Made by a program: the position numbers and the translations under genes
The notes under the pieces: model-generated
The model's database searches: none
The model's input: only the letters and a program-made list of their open reading frames with translations
Told to the model about the DNA's origin: nothing
Origin: Tricholomella constricta
Lineage: Eukaryota > Basidiomycota > Agaricomycetes > Agaricales > Lyophyllaceae
Length of the DNA: 64,000 nt
Direction of reading: 5' to 3'
Assembly (NCBI GenBank): GCA_013368375.1
Contig: JAACJP010000007.1
Location: 620,001-684,000, forward strand
Shown: piece by piece, positions 42,481 to 51,188 of the stretch
Layout: the number at the start of each line of letters is the position of its first letter
How positions within the stretch are numbered: position 1 is the first letter of the stretch

Positions 42481-43695
42481 ATGTCCGAATTTGGTGACAT
42501 GTCGCAGCGACCGTTCTCTCCCTTCCTCACGACGGAGGAGCGGTTGGCGAATATGGAAGCCACAATTTCGGCTCTCTCTGCCTCCAATACCTCCAACTCG
42601 GCCTCTATGGACCGCCTCTCCGCTCTTTTCGAAAAATTCATGTCGGGGACACCCCCCAATCCCACCCCCGCTGCTCCCGAAGCAGACACGACCCCCCCGC
42701 CGCCTGAGACGACCACCCCGCTGCCAGGCTCTCCGCGATCGGGATCGCACCACCTCCGACCGTCGCCCCCTCCCATTTACGACGGCGCCCGATCGGGCGG
42801 TCGCGCGTTCTTGAACGCCTGCAAGCTCTACTTCTCCTTGTGCGGGGGAAGTTTCGCCGACGACCACGCCCGAATAGTATGGGTGCTGTCGTACATGCAG
42901 CACGGGCGAGCCGCCGACTTCGTCAGTCGGGTGTTCCAGTTCGGAACCGCCAAGGACGTCTTTCCCGCCTGGAAGGACTTCGAAGACACCTTCCGTGGCG
43001 AGTTCTTCCTCTTCGACGAGGTCGCCGATGCCGCGCTCATCCTGGAGTCGACGGCGTACTTCCAGAACGGTCGATCGATCGACGAGTACATCGACTCGTT
43101 CCGATCCCTGTGGGTCAAGGCGGGCTACCCAGATGGGCGTCACCTGGTCCTCAAATTCCGTCGGGGAATGGACCCGAAGCTCTCGAGGCGACTCGGAAGC
43201 ATCACCACGGGTCGCCCGCACGATGAGAAGATTGAGGAGTGGCTGAGGATCGCTCGTTCTCAAGACTTCATCATGAGGTCGGAGGACGACTTCCACCGTC
43301 GGATGGTCCCGACAAAGGCGCCCGACAGCCGCCCGCCCACCACCGCAGCTGCACGATGGGCGTTCGCTACTGCCCCCGCTCCCGCTCCCGCTCCCGCTCC
43401 CCCCGCCCCCCGCGCTCCTGCCGCACCAGCCCCCAGGCCGATCCCCCAGGGCATCCCAATGGACGTAGATCGGATGCGCGATCGAGTCGCGCCTGCCGAC
43501 GACCACTGTTTTCGGTGCAAGAAAAAGGGTCACTACTCTCGTGACTGCCCTTTGCGCTGGGACGTGCGCCACATGCTCGATGATGAGCTGGAGGCGCTTA
43601 TCATGGAACGTCTAGCTCGCAAGGACGCAGTCCCCGCCGACCCGACCCCATCGTCGGCCGACGCGACCGCCTCCGACGCCGAGGAGGGTTTTTAA
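42481..43695 (+). CDS. gag: Gag of the intact chromovirus
   Basis: 404 aa from ATG 42481 to TAA 43695. A coiled coil lies in the first ~50 residues, then a Pro-rich linker, a Retrotrans_gag-like capsid region (AWKDFEDTFRGEF near 42967-43005), an A/P repeat, and a zinc knuckle C-x2-C-x4-H-x4-C near 43507-43550. The last codons (GAG GGT TTT TAA) form the slippery site for entry into pol. Confidence 0.92.
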   Translation: MSEFGDMSQRPFSPFLTTEERLANMEATISALSASNTSNSASMDRLSALFEKFMSGTPPNPTPAAPEADTTPPPPETTTPLPGSPRSGSHHLRPSPPPIYDGARSGGRAFLNACKLYFSLCGGSFADDHARIVWVLSYMQHGRAADFVSRVFQFGTAKDVFPAWKDFEDTFRGEFFLFDEVADAALILESTAYFQNGRSIDEYIDSFRSLWVKAGYPDGRHLVLKFRRGMDPKLSRRLGSITTGRPHDEKIEEWLRIARSQDFIMRSEDDFHRRMVPTKAPDSRPPTTAAARWAFATAPAPAPAPAPPAPRAPAAPAPRPIPQGIPMDVDRMRDRVAPADDHCFRCKKKGHYSRDCPLRWDVRHMLDDELEALIMERLARKDAVPADPTPSSADATASDAEEGF

Positions 43696-43728
43696 TTACA
43701 CAACGGGTGGAACGTACGCCCCCGTTGT
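43686..43728 (+). promoter_or_regulatory. -1 ribosomal frameshift signal between gag and pol
   Basis: The heptamer G GGT TTT (43686-43692) in the gag frame sits immediately before the TAA stop. A 7-nt spacer follows, then a perfect 8-bp stem ACAACGGG/CCCGTTGT (43700-43707 with 43721-43728, 13-nt loop). Pol is in the -1 frame and has no AUG at its start. Confidence 0.8.
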
Positions 43729-46700
43729 CTAGTCGTAATCGGTTCGCTCCTTTATCCGTAGAATACGCCAATACACCTAATATTGCTGCTATTCCGACGA
43801 GTGAACCGACCGACAAAGACGTACAAAACCCCTCCGACCCGACGACACCAATCGCAGTCGCAAAGCCGATCGCCCCGTCGCGTCGTGGCCTACCCCGCTG
43901 GGAAAAGCGACTCCCTAGTCGCTTCATCGCCGCTGCCTCCCCCTGCCCCAGATCCCTGTGGCTCAACGTCGAACTGGAGACCACCGACACCCAGGAGTCG
44001 CATGCCGTCACTGCCCTAGTGGACAGCGGAGCGACTGGCAGTTTTCTCAATGTTGCTTTCATCGAGAAACACAAGCTCACAACCAAGGTGCTTAGTCGGC
44101 CATCCCCGGTTTACAATGTGGACGGCACTCTCAACGAAGGCGGTTCGGTCTCTTGCATCGTAGAAGCTGTCTTGCGATACAACGGTCATACCGAACGAGC
44201 CGTCTTCGGGGTCACCCAGTTAGGCAAGCAAGACATGATCCTCGGGTTCAACTGGCTTAAAAACCATAACCCCGAGATCGACTGGGAGACCAAGGAGGTG
44301 AAGATGAGTCGCTGTCCGACGCAGTGCGGCACCTGCAAGGACGAGGTCAAAGCCGATCGGCGCGCACGCACCAAAGTGCGCGCAGCGATCCGTGCCTGTC
44401 GAGCCGACGGTATACCGATGACTGAGCCCGACCTGCGAGCCCCGACCAACCCGTATGTTGAGGACGACTCTGATGAGGAGGAGTTCCTCCCCTACACCCC
44501 GGTCCTGGAGGAACCTGACCCAGAGTCTGACGACTTCCTGGTGGAAACCTTCCTGAGTGGCGATCGCATCTTCGCGACCGCGATCCATCCGACTCCGACC
44601 GCCGAACATATTCGGGCCAGCCAAACGACATCGCAGCGACTTGCGGAAGCGCACGCTGCTAACTCCGTGCCCAGAACTTTCCGCGACGCAGTACCGACCC
44701 ACCTCCACGACTTTGAAGATGTCTTCTCCAAAGTCGCATTCGATGAGCTTCCAGAGCGCAAGCAATGGGACCATGCCATCGAACTGGAGCCGGGCGCGTC
44801 GCCGACGGGCATGAAGGTCTACCCGCTCTCACCGGCAGAACAGGTCGAACTCGACGCGTTCCTCAAGGAGAACCTCGAGACAGGTCGCATCCGACCGTCC
44901 AAGTCGCCCATGGCGTCGCCGGTCTTCTTCATCAAGAAGAAGGACGGGTCGCTCCGACTGGTTCAGGACTATCGGACGCTCAATGCGCTCACGGTGAAGA
45001 ACCGATACCCGCTGCCCCTCATTAGCGAACTGGTGAATAACCTTCGCGGCGCGCGGTACTTCACCAAGTTGGACGTCCGATGGGGGTACAACAACGTGCG
45101 GATCAAGGAAGGCGACGAGTGGAAGGCAGCGTTTCGGACGAATCGCGGCCTCTTCGAGCCGCTCGTCATGTTCTTCGGCCTCACGAACAGCCCCGCCACA
45201 TTTCAGACCATGATGAATGATATCTTCCGCGATCTGATCGCTGAAGGTGTTGTTTGCGTGTACCTCGATGACATCTTGATTTATACAAAGACGCTAGAGG
45301 AACACCATCGGGTCACGCGACTGGTACTGGACCGACTCCGCGAACATCAGCTGTTCTTAAAGCCCGAGAAATGCGAATTTGAGCAGACTAAGATCGAGTA
45401 TCTCGGGCTGATCATCTCGCAAGGGCAAGCGGAAATGGATCCGGTTAAAGTCGCTGGAGTGTTGGAATGGCCGGCGCCGAAGAACAAGAAGGAGGTGCAA
45501 GCGTTCCTAGGCTTCACCAATTTCTACCGACGGTTCATCCAGGACTTCTCGCACCACGCCCGACCCCTGTTCGATCTGACAGGCAAGGACGTCGCCTGGC
45601 GATGGGGAGAGTCGGAGCAGTCGGCCTTTGCCCTTCTGAAGTCTGCGATCACATCGGGGCCAGTCCTCATGTTCCCCGATGACGATCGACCGTACCGCAT
45701 CGAAGCCGACTCGTCCGACTTCGCAACGGGCGCAGTCCTGTCGCAAGAGTCGCCGTCCGATGGCAAGTGGCACCCGGTCGCGTTCTACTCGAAGAGCTTG
45801 AACGCCGTCGAGCGGAACTACGAGATCCATGACAAAGAGATGCTGGCGATCATCCGGTCTCTGGAGGAATGGCGACACTTCGTAGAAGGTGCAAAGCACA
45901 AGGTGGAGATCTGGACCGACCACAAGAACCTCGAGTACTTCCTCACCGCGAAGAAACTCAATCGGCGTCAAGCCCGATGGTCGCTTTACCTCGCTAACTT
46001 CGACTTCGCCCTCCACCACCGTCCTGGCCGTAGCATGGGCAAACCCGACGCGTTATCGCGTCGCCCCGACCATGGCGACGGAAGCGCCGACAACGCCAAC
46101 ATCGTGCTGCTCAAACCAGAATTCTTCGCCGTTCGTGCAACTGAAGGCCTTGCACTGGTCGGAGAGGAGGATGATGTGCTGAAAGCGATCCGCAAGGGCA
46201 ATCGCGATGGGGCTCAGGAGGATGCGGTCGCGAAAGCGGCGCAACTGGTCAAAGCATCCAAGATCGCCGGCCGCTCCCTTCGCTTTGGCGAGTGGGGAGA
46301 GGAAGGCGGTCTGCTCACGTTCCGTGGACGGATCTATGTCCCGAACGTCCCAGACCTTCGCCGACGCATTGTGGAGCAGCACCACGACTCCAAGGTCGCC
46401 GGTCACCCCGGTCGCTGGAAGACGCTCGAACTGGTGTCGCGCAACTACTGGTGGCCCCAGATGTCGCGCTTCATCGGTTCGTACACCAGCACCTGTGACA
46501 TGTGTCTGCGCACGAAACCTCGCCGCCAACTCCCCGTCGGACAGCTGCAGCCGCTTCCCATCCCCGAAGGCCGATGGAATGTCGTATCGGTCGACTTCAT
46601 CACCGAACTTCCAGAGTCCAACGGCCACGATGCGATCATGAATGTCGTGGATTCAGTTGGAAAGCGCGCGCACTTCATCGCGTCGCACACGACTTGTTCG

Positions 46701-47726
46701 GCCCTGGGAGCTGCGAACCTCTACCGTCGCCACGTCTGGAAGCTGCACGGTCTCCCCGACGCATTCGTCTCCGATCGAGGTCCACAGTTCGTCGCCGAGT
46801 TCACGCGCGAACTGTACAGACTCCTGGGTATCAAGCTGTCGGCCTCGACGGCGTACCACCCACAGACCGACGGACAGACAGAGCGTGTCAACCAGGAACT
46901 GGAACAGTTCTTGCGAGTCTTCTGCAATGAGCGCCAGAACGATTGGGAGGACCTCCTGCCCGACACCGAATTCAGTTACAACAACCATGTACATTCGGCG
47001 ACGCAGCAGACCCCCTTCCTGCTTGACACTGGTCGGCATCCGCGCATGGGCTTTGAGCCGCGTCGGGGCGCTTCCAAGAACGAGTCAGCAGACGAGTTCG
47101 TGGAGCGCATGAAGGAAGCACAGGAGGAAGCCAAGGCAGCGCTTTCAAAGGCCAAAGACGACATGGAGCGGTATTACAACCAGCGGCACGCCCCAACGCC
47201 CGACTACCAGCCTGGCGACAAGGTATACTTGGACGCGACCGACATTTCTACGACCCGACCGTCTAAGAAGCTGTCGCATCGCTACCTTGGCCCTTTCGTC
47301 GTGCAAAGGCGAGTCGGCCCGCTGGCATACCGCCTCCTGCTGCCTCAGTCCATGAAGCGCATCCACCCAGTCTTCCACGTCGTGAAGCTCATCCCCGCCA
47401 TTGCTGATCCGATCGAAGGTCGTCGATCCGATCCCCCTCCGCCCCCCGACATAATCGACGACGAACCCCATTACGAAGTTGAAAAGATCCTCGATAGCCG
47501 AACCTTCCGCAAAAAACTACAGTACAAGGTCCTGTGGAAGGGCTATGGTTACGAAGAAGCTTCTTGGGAACCTCGCGAAAATGTCGCCGCCCCCGATCTG
47601 GTACGCAAATTTCACCGCGACAACCCCGACGCCCCACGCCACATTCGTGGCATCTTCACTCTATCCCCCGCCATCTTCGCCACCGTCACCCCGCACCGAG
47701 TCGTTGCGATTCAAAAGGGGGGGTGA
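43692..47726 (+). CDS. pol: Pol of the intact chromovirus (protease-RT-RNase H-integrase-chromodomain)
   Basis: About 1345 codons, uninterrupted, entered by -1 frameshift. Domain order: protease with LVDSGATGSF near 44015-44050; a C-x2-C spacer motif near 44315-44335; RT with YLDD near 45262-45273; RNase H with AVERNYEIHDKEMLAI near 45810-45850; integrase zinc finger HHDSKVAGH...CDMC near 46378-46505; catalytic D,D,E in SVDFITELP, SDRGPQF and QTERVNQELE (near 46590, 46770 and 46875); and a C-terminal chromodomain (KVLWKGYGYEEASWEPRENV near 47525-47585). It is the reference for the broken copy at 9583-13362. Confidence 0.94.
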   Translation, partial: LITQRVERTPPLSSRNRFAPLSVEYANTPNIAAIPTSEPTDKDVQNPSDPTTPIAVAKPIAPSRRGLPRWEKRLPSRFIAAASPCPRSLWLNVELETTDTQESHAVTALVDSGATGSFLNVAFIEKHKLTTKVLSRPSPVYNVDGTLNEGGSVSCIVEAVLRYNGHTERAVFGVTQLGKQDMILGFNWLKNHNPEIDWETKEVKMSRCPTQCGTCKDEVKADRRARTKVRAAIRACRADGIPMTEPDLRAPTNPYVEDDSDEEEFLPYTPVLEEPDPESDDFLVETFLSGDRIFATAIHPTPTAEHIRASQTTSQRLAEAHAANSVPRTFRDAVPTHLHDFEDVFSKVAFDELPERKQWDHAIELEPGASPTGMKVYPLSPAEQVELDAFLKENLETGRIRPSKSPMASPVFFIKKKDGSLRLVQDYRTLNALTVKNRYPLPLISELVNNLRGARYFTKLDVRWGYNNVRIKEGDEWKAAFRTNRGLFEPLVMFFGLTNSPATFQTMMNDIFRDLIAEGVVCVYLDDILIYTKTLEEHHRVTRLVLDRLREHQLFLKPEKCEFEQTKIEYLGLIISQGQAEMDPVKVAGVLEWPAPKNKKEVQAFLGFTNFYRRFIQDFSHHARPLFDLTGKDVAWRWGESEQSAFALLKSAITSGPVLMFPDDDRPYRIEADSSDFATGAVLSQESPSDGKWHPVAFYSKSLNAVERNYEIHDKEMLAIIRSLEEWRHFVEGAKHKVEIWTDHKNLEYFLTAKKLNRRQARWSLYLANFDFALHHRPGRSMGKPDALSRRPDHGDGSADNANIVLLKPEFFAVRATEGLALVGEEDDVLKAIRKGNRDGAQEDAVAKAAQLVKASKIAGRSLRFGEWGEEGGLLTFRGRIYVPNVPDLRRRIVEQHHDSKVAGHPGRWKTLELVSRNYWWPQMSRFIGSYTSTCDMCLRTKPRRQLPVGQLQPLPIPEGRWNVVSVDFITELPESNGHDAIMNVVDSVGKRAHFIASHTTCSALGAANLYRRHVWKLHGLPDAFVSDRGPQFVAEFTRELYRLLGIKLSASTAYHPQTDGQTERVNQELEQFLRVFCNERQNDWEDLLPDTEFSYNNHVHSATQQTPFLLDTGRHPRMGFEPRRGASKNESADEFVERMKEAQEEAKAALSKAKDDMERYYNQRHAPTPDYQPGDKVYLDATDISTTRPSKKLSHRYLGPFVVQRRVGPLAYRLLLPQSMKRIHPVFHVVKLIPAIADPIEGRRSDPPPPPDIIDDEPHYEVEKILDSRTFRKKLQYKVLWKGYGYEEASWEPRENVAAPDLVRKFHRDNPDAPRHIRGIFTLSPAIFATVTPHRVVAIQKGG
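47713..47726 (+). promoter_or_regulatory. Polypurine tract of the chromovirus
   Basis: AAAAGGGGGGGTGA directly before the 3' LTR, overlapping the end of pol. Confidence 0.8.
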
Positions 47727-48223
47727 TGTTAGGGGAACACCTGTTTGGTGATCACGTGACCATCCGATTCCTCGGACGAGCACGTGACCGACCGCTCCCC
47801 AGATGATCGCGATCCCGACCCCGACGCTCCGCCCCAAGCATCGGTGTACATACTTATAACTTCCTGTCGTTACTTCCCCTTCCAGCGCGCGCCCGATCCC
47901 GATTCCCGACATCCCGACGTCGGTCACCCGACCTCGTGCGCCTGCACCCTGAGCCACGAGGATCGGACAGCGTCGGGAACGTGTACATACACGCGCCGCT
48001 GCCCATCCGTTATCATTTACGTACCATACACCCCAGAGAGCCGGCCCTCAAGTAGTTACTCGTATATAGTCATCCTCCTGACATGGGGGAATCCTTTACT
48101 CTATTCTCATTGGATTCCCCTCTGCCAGGTAGGTCTACTTACGTTCTCTCTAATCGTACATAAAATAACATTGGATTCCCCTCTGCCAGCACGACTAAGC
48201 TCTGCGCTGAGGTCGCCCTAACA
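47727..48223 (+). repeat. 3' LTR of the intact chromovirus
   Basis: Matches 41857-42353 without visible difference. Followed by the target duplicate GTATC. Confidence 0.93.
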
Positions 48224-48892
48224 GTATCTGGCCACTGTAACAGAGCAGAAGCTGCTCAATGAGGCAGAGAAGGAGAAGGAGTTGATGAAAGCCAAGGAAC
48301 CTCCTGGTGTAAGTGAAGCATTTGTCATTGTGGGCTCAGCTAAAATAATTTATTAGCCAAAGCAGCACCTAGATGGGAATTGCCTGAGTCTAGCCTCGGG
48401 TTCTGTTACGATCCCTCCAGACCCGGTAAGATATTTGAGCTCAACATTTGTCGAACATTACTTAACAATTCATCAGCCAATGACTCAGCGCGAGCTACTT
48501 GGTCTCCACGCCGAGATCAAAGCCTTTCAGCAAATCCACAATGTAACCTATGCCTCCGCGGCTCGTCAGCTTTACCTGGCGGAGGTTGCCAAGCTCCAAA
48601 GCGAGCAAGTTGCTCTGAATGCTTTCCGCACCGTACGCAAAGAAATTGATGAGCCTGAGGAGGACAATGTATAGACATGGTTGTGTGTAGTTCAATAGCT
48701 TTTGAGATAAAGGATTGTTGCAAGTCGGCGACGTGTGCATTCCCGCGGGTCCCGCGGACATGTCAGTTTTGAGAGTCTTATCAGTGCAACTACAGACAAT
48801 CAAGTGCTCATCGCTATCAGAACTAGGCTGTGGATGGCCAGCGGGCTTGCATGAGTATGTCCGCGGACATACCTCAAAGCCCCAACGGCACC

Positions 48893-49525
48893 ATATAGGC
48901 CCGCTGCAGTGCTGGGTATGCCCACAGACAATGATCCGCGGGGGTCCGCAGATCCGCTGGCCACCCCGCTGCAGTGCTGGGTGTACCCACAGACAACGAT
49001 CCGCGGGGGTCCGCAGATCCCCCACCCCGCTGCAGTGCTGGGTATGCCCACAGACAATGATCCGCGGGGGTCCGCAGATCCGCTGGCCACCCCGCTGCAG
49101 TGCTGGGTGTGCCCACGGACAACGATCCGCGGAGGTCCGCAGATCCCCCACCCACTGCAGTGCTGGATGTGCCCACGGACAACGATCCGCGGATGTCCGC
49201 AGACCCCCCGCTAGCTGCCCCCCACCCTAACGGCACCATATAGGCCCGCTGCAGTGCTGGGTGTGCCCACGGACAACGATCCGCGGAGGTCCGCATATCC
49301 CCCGCCACCCTGCCCCCCCCCCCCCCCACAGCACTGTATAGGCCCGCTGCAGCACCAGCGGGGCCGCTGGTACAGTGCCACACGGCTACATGTAGGGGCC
49401 CCGCTGGCACCGTGCCAAACGGCTACATGTAGGGGCCCCGCTGGCGATCCAGCGGCCCCGCTGGTGCCGTCAAGTACGGTACAATGTATGGCCCCGCTGG
49501 ACAGTGGGACACGCTACATTGTAGT
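48893..49525. repeat. Right inverted arm of KDZ copy b
   Basis: Six or more units of CTGCAGTGCTGGGTGTGCCC...GATCCGCGGAGGTCCGCAGATCC, a C tract (near 49312-49327) and the CTACATGTAGGGGCC and ACATTGTA blocks. Reverse complement of the left arm 29078-29330 and its repeats. A nested ORF is a repeat artefact. Confidence 0.85.
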
Positions 49526-50343
49526 GCCTGTATGTGGTCAGCGGGCCCGCCAGTGGGTCTATATGGTACTGTGGGGTAGCGGGGTGGATAGCGGGGGGTT
49601 GGTCGGACCTCCGCGGGTCTTTGTTTTTGGGGCACACCCAGCACTGCAGCAGGCCCAGCAGCGGGGGGTTGTTGACCACACCTGGACCTCCACGGGTCGT
49701 TGCTTTTGGGGCACACCCAGCACTGCAGCAGGCCCAGCAGCGGGGGGTTGTTGCCCACGCCTGGACCTCCGCGGGTCGTTGTTTTTGGGGTGCACCCAGC
49801 ATTGTTGCGGGCCTGGGGTTTCCATGTCTGCAGGTCAATGCACATCTTCAATTGACATAGCGGAATATGCTGTGTCGAGGGTAGCGGGGAGCTTTGGGAT
49901 TGTGCAAGTCCGCGACCATAGTCATTAATTCGTGAAAATTGTGTTTCTTTGATTGCAAATGCACTACAGACATATTGGAAAGATGTGTGCATGTCTGCGG
50001 GGTATATGTCTGTGGAGTCGATAAAGACCTTTTAGCACCGCCTTCACTTCTCAAGTCGTGTTTCTCAAAGAAATCCTTCATCACAGCATGCCCGCGGACA
50101 GCCGCGGCCATATTGCACACACTGCATGTAGTTGTGGTACGGTCCAAGCGTGCGCTTTACAATGGGCATGCCCGCGGACATGCCTATTTAATTTTAAATG
50201 CATCTTGTGAATGTCCACGGAGCTTGATTTCTCATTGTAAATGCTCCACGCAAAATTTGGATGTCCGCGGGGCTATCTGCGCAGCATGCAAAACATATGA
50301 TATTTGTCTAGAAATTGCAAACAACTATGATTATCAACACTTC

Positions 50344-50992
50344 CTATTCATCACCCTCCTCAGGACCGTCAATCTCATCGCGCATGGTGCGGAATGCATT
50401 CAGAGCAGATTGCTCAGTCTCAAGTTTGGCGACCTCCACCAGGAAAAGCTGACGAGCCGCGGAGGCATATGACACATTGTAGAGTTGTTGAAATGCTTTG
50501 ATTTCAGCGTGGAGGCCAAGGATCTCTCGCTGAGTCAACGGCTAATGAATGACTGTTAGGTTTGTTGAAAAATTGCCAGTAAAGCATTTACAGGGTCCGC
50601 GGGGATCATCACTGAACCGGAGGCTAGAGCATGGAAACCCCCATCCTTGTGCTTATGTGGCTGATCAAATAGGTAAGCCATGAAATACAATATCAGCAAC
50701 TGCTCCACTTACCCCGGGGTCTGTCTTGGCCTTCTTCAACTCTTTCTCCTTGAGTGCCTCAGTGAGCAGCTTTTGCTCTGTAGAAGCAGCCAAAAACCTG
50801 AGGCACAAGGTACTCATTGCCGCCGGACTTGATTACAATATGTCCGCGGAGTGGAGCCAACCGCGTGGCCGCGGACCCCGCGGCGTTACTTTGAGTGGCT
50901 GCTGGGTTGGCAGTGTTCATTTGTTTCAGTTTGGGTAGTGTCTGGACAAGGCCTGGGACAAGGCCTGGAAAAGTCTGTGATCTGAAAAACAT
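50344..50992 (-). pseudogene. Gene R' of KDZ copy c
   Basis: Start MNTANPAA at 50920 (an ATG further out at 50992). It reads APLRGHIVIKSGG...YLVPQ, then a one-base difference near 50800 throws the frame off (homology resumes as TEQKLLTEALKEKEL in another frame). It then shows the same donor (GGGGTAAGT), small exon, and final exon ending at 50344 (PLTQREILGLHAEIKAFQQ...EEGDE) as gene R. The frameshift suggests it is inactive unless a tiny intron compensates. Confidence 0.7.
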
Positions 50993-51188
50993 CTGGGAAG
51001 GCCGAGCACGCGATAAGAACCTAGCAGAACAATGGGGAACAATTTATAAGCCATAAGATTATATTTAGATACGTCACGTGATTGTGTTGGGGTATAAAAA
51101 AATTCTCAAACTCTCTTCCGCTCTTCCACATCCGCCGCCGCGCCAATAACCTTTACCCCAACACCTCGGACGTCCGCGCACCATCAAC

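Larger units (their letters stand above)
41857..48223 (+). mobile_element. Apparently intact Gypsy chromovirus
   Basis: 497-bp LTRs (41857-42353 and 47727-48223, offset 5870) show no difference where compared. Ends are TGTTAGG...CCTAACA with a 5-bp target duplication GTATC at 41852-41856 and 48224-48228. Gag and pol are open from end to end, with a recognisable self-priming PBS, frameshift signal and polypurine tract. The insertion is very recent and potentially active. It disrupts gene R and lacks CCGCGG sites, so it arrived after the host element acquired its motif. Confidence 0.95.
41745..48674 (+). pseudogene. Gene R of KDZ copy b, split by the chromovirus insertion
   Basis: Start MNTANTSQ at 41745 (an in-frame ATG exists at 41661). 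Exon 1 reads APLRGHVVIKSG...YLVPQYL and is broken at 41856 by the retrotransposon. Coding resumes at 48229 (ATVTEQKLLNEAEKEKEL), with a GTAAGT donor at about 48309, a small exon 48358-48424, and a last exon from 48478 ending at 48674 (PMTQRELLGLHAEIKAFQQ...EEDN). Before insertion it encoded about 145 aa: a short beta-like segment followed by a helical coiled-coil domain. It is homologous to R' at 50344-50992. Function unknown. It may partner Q, with which it is divergently paired in both copies. Confidence 0.75.
28911..49525. mobile_element. KDZ-class DNA element, copy b (about 14.2 kb plus a 6.4-kb nested chromovirus)
   Basis: Bounded by long inverted arms (28911-30235 and 48893-49525) made of GC-rich units with CCGCGG sites. 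It contains S(-), CxC2-KDZ transposase(-), P(+), Q(-) and R(+). R is split by the chromovirus 41857-48223. The right half (P-Q-R) is present again, inverted and diverged, as copy c. The outermost base and target duplication could not be fixed because the left arm is partially duplicated (28911-29077 and 29078-29250) and the right arm abuts copy c's arm. CCGCGG palindromes are abundant across the element but lacking in the nested chromovirus. Confidence 0.75.
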
